Shown: piece by piece, positions 59,301 through 64,000 of the stretch
Position numbering within the stretch: the first letter of the stretch is position 1
Layout of the letters: each line of letters starts with the position of its first letter
DNA from: Priapulus caudatus
Lineage: Eukaryota > Priapulida > Priapulimorpha > Priapulimorphida > Priapulidae
NCBI RefSeq assembly: GCF_000485595.1
Contig: NW_014577387.1
Location: 95,957 to 159,956, forward strand
Direction of reading: 5' to 3'
Length of the DNA: 64,000 bases
Program-made: the position numbers and the translations under genes
Notes under the pieces: model-generated
The model's input: the letters and a program-made list of their open reading frames with translations, nothing else
Databases searched by the model: none
Told to the model about the DNA's origin: nothing

Positions 59301-60869
59301 TGCTACAGGTACGCAGGCATCAAATCGACGCCAATGCTAGAGGAAGAGGGGTAACAATTTGCGGAACCAATTCAAAGAGTAACTTTAATTAGCTGATGCA
59401 CTCAGGTGAGACAATTCTTGCCATGTAAATCATCGTTGCATCTCGCTGAATCATAGTAATACAATTGTGTAAGCCTGTATAGCATGCGAGTCATGCATCT
59501 AGAATGTATGAGACAGATGTTTCGTTTTTGCTATCATTAAGGGTCACTGCCTCACATGTGAGTATCCTCATTAATAATAGATATTCCCATTAAAAATTTA
59601 GAATATAATTATAAACGGCCTTTCTATAATTAACACTATGCCGCTAGCAGAATCCCGTTTCACATATGTCTTCTTGATTACCTTTCTTGCACGTGGCACA
59701 CTGCATGATTATGTAAACCATGGCACGTACTCACGGATATGTGTAACCGCTGTGGGTGCATAGGCAGCGTTGTTACACTGTGTTATCGCTGTGGTGCATA
59801 GGCACTTGCTTTACCGCGCTGGCTGATAGTATCCGCGGCTGTGTTGATGTAGCGCAGTTGTCAGTTGCCGTTGGATACATTAGCAGGGGACGGTCGTGCA
59901 GGAAGCACGAGCTGCTGCAGTTTGAGTGAGAGCGGAGGAGCACCTCGGCATGAGGGTCAGGCGGGAACGGCTCATCCAGGCAAGGCCACTTGATCGACGC
60001 AATCACGAAAGCAAGGTATGATCCATATGTCAGTCCATGTAGCCTCGCCAACTGAGGCGAACATCGCACTGCCTCGGTATCTTTTGAAGAGAAAAAAATT
60101 GTTTGTATACCTGAGAAGCATTTAGGCTCAGCCCCACGCTCAGCATACGCTGTGGTTTCGACTGGCGCGTGCAAGTGTAGTAACTGCAGTGAACCGTAGT
60201 TTGTGTGAGTGTCAATATACGGGTCGTCGTCGACCTGAGTGCCAGGGGACGTGTCCTTATTGACGGGAGTGTTGGTAATCATGTCCTCCATATTGCTATA
60301 AAGTGTCAGGGCACGTGTTCCATATGACACACTGTGCGCCCGGCCCCCCACTCCGAGGTCCGGAGGGACCGATCGCGGTTCCCAAAAATCTCCGGTAATA
60401 GGGGTAGTTTTTCCGCGCGACAAATCGGCCGCAAGAATTAGTAAAAAAGGGTGTATTTAGACTATTTACCACCGGAGATTTTCTTTAAAAGGGGGTGTTT
60501 TTTCCTCTCGCTCTTCTCTTGATACATAAAATACATATCAAATCCCGGGATCAATTCCTGAAATTCCTGCTAGTTTTGAAAGCTCATTCAGGATTATTAT
60601 CCGATTAAGGGTCCTCCAAAGGCAGAAAAAACACCGCAAAACCGCGAAAAGGGGATTACCGAAATTTTAGCAGTCCTGAGATAAGGGGGTGCTTTCAAAG
60701 GGAGGAACGTAGCATATATGCGTACTAAATAACACTGAGGGGGGGCCCGCGGCACAGCGTGTCATGGCGGGGCATGTCCTCATCGATGCGCTTCGCACGC
60801 TGGTGTTGCAGCGAGAAACACCTGACAGAAGGAGCCAGCTGCACAGGTGGAGAGGAGATTATCGGACGA

Positions 60870-62560
60870 GATACAATTGTTTAATTGATACTTTCCCATT
60901 TCTTTTTTTGTTTACAAGATTTGTATATCGCAAAATCGCCTGCAACAAGTACAAAAGACGTGTCAAAGTCCGATTTACGAGTATGATAATCTGACCCCGA
61001 GGCGTGGAAAGCAAATAGCAAGACACACTTGCAAGCAAAATAAAAGCTGAACGTTCCCACGAGCACAGGGTCCAGAGTACCCGGAAGAATCAGTCGGAAC
61101 ACCATGCTAAATTTTTGTTATAAATAAAAAATCCTCCAAAAGAACAAGAAGGAAAGAGGACAAAAAGCGCGTGAGCCTAACCGGACCTCCAAGCTGTTCA
61201 GCCTGGTCAGTGATAAAAGCTATAAGCTTTAAAGGAGTTTTCTTTGTTTGAATTGATAGGCTAGGACCTTGCTCGCGACCTAGAGTGATATAATCAACTA
61301 CTCAACGCATTCGCTCCTTTATTTACTTGTGAGTACGTAGCGTGACGTTCCGAATGACAACGAGTAACACACTGGTTATCCTACTCACAAAACAATCTTT
61401 ACCGTTAAGCTTGGTAAACCTTGTGGTCCTATGCTGACCGATGGTCGTTCCTCAGAACTCCTCTCTAACGGCTATCCTCCTTGCAGCTGAGATCAAGTCG
61501 CATACGAGTGTATACAGGGAACCCCATCATCGATCAGTTTCCTTGTTCCTGACAGTTGCGTTAGATGGTGGGAGATACAGCCGCAACATGCGACTACTCG
61601 TTCTGCTGCACGAGCTATAATACCGTGATGACGCACGTCCAATTTCCCAGCAATGCATTTACGGTGAGCGACTGCCTCCATCAAGGAACACCATGTTCAC
61701 TCCATCCAAATGTTAACATTGACATTGCCCATCGGTGCTAGGTCATAGCCCCTCTTCCACCCAGGACCGAACTCTCACAAATCCATGCACCCGCTCCCGC
61801 GCCGTGCCATTGGCGTGTTGTAAGCGTCTGCCAACGGCAAACACATACACACATGAACACACACGCGACACACTCACCCCGACTACCGTCACAAACCTGT
61901 CAACGCACTGCGATCCACAACACTACAGCAGCCCACGCAATACACATCCACAAGCTGCCACCTGCTAAACGACGCCTCTCTCCCCTGTCTTTTCGAATCT
62001 GGAATAGGTTCAGGTCAAAACTTATCGCGTTGGGACCAATCTCGTGCTCTCAATGAGGAAGGTTGCCTGTAAAGCGGCACAAAATTAAAAATTAGGCCCA
62101 CCGTTAAGCGCCCTACATAAACTTCAATAAACATGTCTTCGCGAGTAGCTCTACGTTCAGGTGTGGCTGAAACGAGGATATGAAGATGCACATCTCCCCC
62201 CAATCTGCAAATTTGCTATATTATCTATACATTAAACAAGACAACATCAAGTAGTTTCTTGAAAATTGATATCGTAACAATATTTTCCTTACGGATGATA
62301 TTTGTGAAACATTTGTGTGCCATGTTTTAATTTAACCACAGTCAAGTCTAGCTGACGGAACTAAATCGTATCCTGACAATCTTTAGCCTGATAAGTATCT
62401 GTTCTCAAATCTACTGAGTGCGTTTCGGTAGAAAACAATCTCCAACACACACCGTCACTCCAATTTTGGACGATCTTATGGATAAATCGTAGTGTTTTCC
62501 GTGGACATTAATTCTTATGACTATGTGCTCACTGTAACCCGGTCTCATTGCTTCCAGCAA
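60870..62560. other. Unmatched DNA inside SNX4 copy C
   Basis: About 1.7 kb with no counterpart in copy B. CA-rich stretch near 61840-61960. No exon or element ends recognised. Confidence 0.35.
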
Positions 62561-62574
62561 ATGTGTTGAACTGT

Positions 62575-62923
62575 GTTATCAAAGCGATCGGAACTCCCGT
62601 CTCATTGTGTCTGGTGCGTTCGGGACTCTCCGTCTCTTGTGATTCGGGAACTCCATCGTTGAGTCATGTCGTTCGGGCCATTGTACGTCGGCGATTGAGA
62701 TCGTCTCACTGTCTGGACTCCCATTATGTCTGGTACGTTCATCTTTATTTACTCTCGAGTCATGGTGCTATCGGACCACTCCCTCTCAGTTGTGCGTCCT
62801 GGACGTTTCAGGACTCCTCCCGTCTTCACTTGTGTCATGGTGCGTTCCGGAACTCCTCCCCGTCTCATTGTGCTCTGGTACGTTCGCGCACCCTCGCCTC
62901 ATTGTTCGCTGGTGCGTTTGCAG
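62575..62923. repeat. Minisatellite 2, copy C (inverted)
   Basis: About nine noisy units of TCTCATTGTGTCTGGTGCGT TCGGGACTCC, running straight into the acceptor TTTGCAG at 62917-62923. Confidence 0.8.
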
Positions 62924-63060
62924 TGATTCACCCACGGATGCTCTACGAGAACCATTGAAAGGTTTAAGCAGCAGAGTCAAAAGGATCATCAGGGACATTT
63001 CTGACTCCTACGTTCGAACTGGGCCAAGTGAATCAAGCTGTGGCAAGGAAAGGAGTTCGT

Positions 63061-63813
63061 ATAGTATGTGTGAAAATCCACACGGGTTTTGCCAATGTCA
63101 CAGCCAATGTATAAATAGTGTGCACACACAGAATACTAGCGCAATTGTGTGAAAAATACGAACTATGTTTTTTTATCTTTTGACCATTAGATAACACACC
63201 AAAACTGAAAAGATATCCTATGTAGACAAGAAGGACTGAGAGAGAGCTAAAAAAATTTGTCTTGATATCTGACTGTGGGAATAGACTTCTTATTTGGCTG
63301 AAAATCCATCCCAGCTCCTGATAGATTGCCTACTACAATGGCGTAGATAATTTGCACAAGATTTAAAAAGGTCACTGATACGGCATATAGTACATGTCTC
63401 TACTAAATTTGTTTCTAGGGTATCACAGAACTTTGGGCAGAATAGCGCAAAGCACGCACGACCACACTATGTCGAGCACACGTGAAATTAATGTCGAGTC
63501 GGCAATGTAATTGGCAATATAATATGCATAGAGTTCAGTGTAAGGTGTATTAGGTATAACAACTGCTATGTATATTAGCAGGTTTCGAGCAGCATCATCG
63601 ACATATACATATGCAGGATCAAATCTCACTGCAGTGCATCTGTACTCACTTGCTGTTCAGGATCTGATATGTGATGATACCAAAGACGTTTTCAAGAAAG
63701 CTAGAGAAACTTAATTTCGCTAGACATTGGTATAAATATATAATATATTATATATATATAGAGAAGAGAGAGAGAGAGAGGAGAGCGAGTTTGAGTAGGG
63801 ATAAGGAGCAGAG
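63061..63813. other. Downstream DNA, no gene recognised
   Basis: AT-rich, with a TATATA then GAGAGA microsatellite at 63735-63785. The counterpart of SNX4's last exon (GIQIWS...) was not found here. Confidence 0.4.
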
Positions 63814-63939
63814 ATGAGAGAGAGGAAGAAGATTTTATACGAAATAGGATTGCACCCTGATGTGAAAGTCATTGTGGAGAGTGTGGACATTAATATCAAA
63901 GTGACAGAAGTACTTCCAGTAGAAGTTTTCGAGCTGTAG
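63814..63939 (+). CDS. Possible small exon or ORF, unidentified
   Basis: A 41-codon frame from ATG 63814 to TAG 63937-63939 encodes a balanced, non-repetitive peptide (KKILYEIGLHPDVKVIVES then VDINIKVTEVLPVEVFEL). It could be a terminal exon whose acceptor lies in the GAGAGAG tract just upstream. I recognise no family. It could equally be chance. Confidence 0.2.
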   Translation: MRERKKILYEIGLHPDVKVIVESVDINIKVTEVLPVEVFEL

Positions 63940-64000
63940 AACCGTAGCAATTAGTTAAGAATCATTGCCAAGTTTGCCGAAATAAGCTCCAAAATTCCGC

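Larger units (their letters stand above)
58537..63060 (+). pseudogene. SNX4: SNX4 copy C: noisy inverse of copy B
   Basis: Exons in correct order on the plus strand: 58537-58665 (EWSAIENEM, then AGHYM), 59309-59405, about 59887-60015 (RKHELLQFE), about 60800-60868 (cut short after the ETPEQ region) and 62924-63054 (ERFKQQS region). EWSAIENEM is nearly identical to the family signature and is better preserved here than in copy B. Frameshifts occur in every exon. About 1.7 kb of unmatched DNA (60870-62560) replaces part of minisatellite 2. The mirror centre with copy B is at about 56.55 kb. Confidence 0.72.

Overview
This window is animal (metazoan) nuclear DNA, probably from a marine invertebrate. 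The evidence is spliced genes with GT-AG introns of tens to a few thousand bases, an intronless alpha-crystallin small heat-shock gene with a heat-shock promoter, a eukaryotic-type tRNA-Arg(ACG), and many microsatellites, minisatellites and short inverted-repeat transposons. I cannot place the species from sequence alone. All genes I can name are conserved housekeeping genes. I see no virus, no CRISPR array and no bacterial operon.

From 1 to about 20.8 kb the sequence is clean and exons join in frame. In order it holds: an orphan heat-shock-type promoter (2.6-2.8 kb), a dispersed repeat, the small heat-shock protein gene (4634-5143, +), a KIAA1143 homologue (9365-6011, -), LIPT1 (9839-11035, +) head-to-head with it, METTL25 (11278-14404, +), tRNA-Arg (15226-15298, -) and MSMO1, the C4-methylsterol oxidase (15770-20360, +, 8 exons). 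Introns and spacers carry several MITE-like elements, small perfect palindromes and a large foldback element.

From about 20.8 kb onward the sequence becomes noisy: exons are recognisable but many contain scattered single-base indels. Blocks recur in both orientations. 22.0-25.0 kb repeats directly at 35.4-38.2 kb. 27.2-32.4 kb is the inverse of 38.2-43.2 kb. 18.5-22.0 kb is the inverse of 32.4-35.3 kb. A run of exactly 25 N lies at 32378-32402 and one of 10 N at 43168-43177. The indels hit introns as heavily as exons, so raw long-read gap filling explains them better than ageing pseudogenes. Within these blocks lie ATP6V1F (V-ATPase subunit F; 40818-36406, -, 5 exons) and PSMA2 (20S proteasome alpha2; 41048 onward, +), head-to-head 229 bp apart, plus noisier second copies of both.

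From 43.2 kb to 63.1 kb the window holds three noisy copies of the 3' half of SNX4 (sorting nexin 4): a scrambled partial copy (44.0-48.7 kb, -), the best copy (54606-50739, -) and its inverse (58537-63060, +). Three unrelated intronic minisatellites (38, about 38 and 32 bp units) each stop within about 16 bp of a 3' splice site. One of them appears to be built from the splice site itself. A tandem array at a PSMA2 5' splice site shows the same habit. This link between tandem repeats and exon boundaries is the most interesting signal here.
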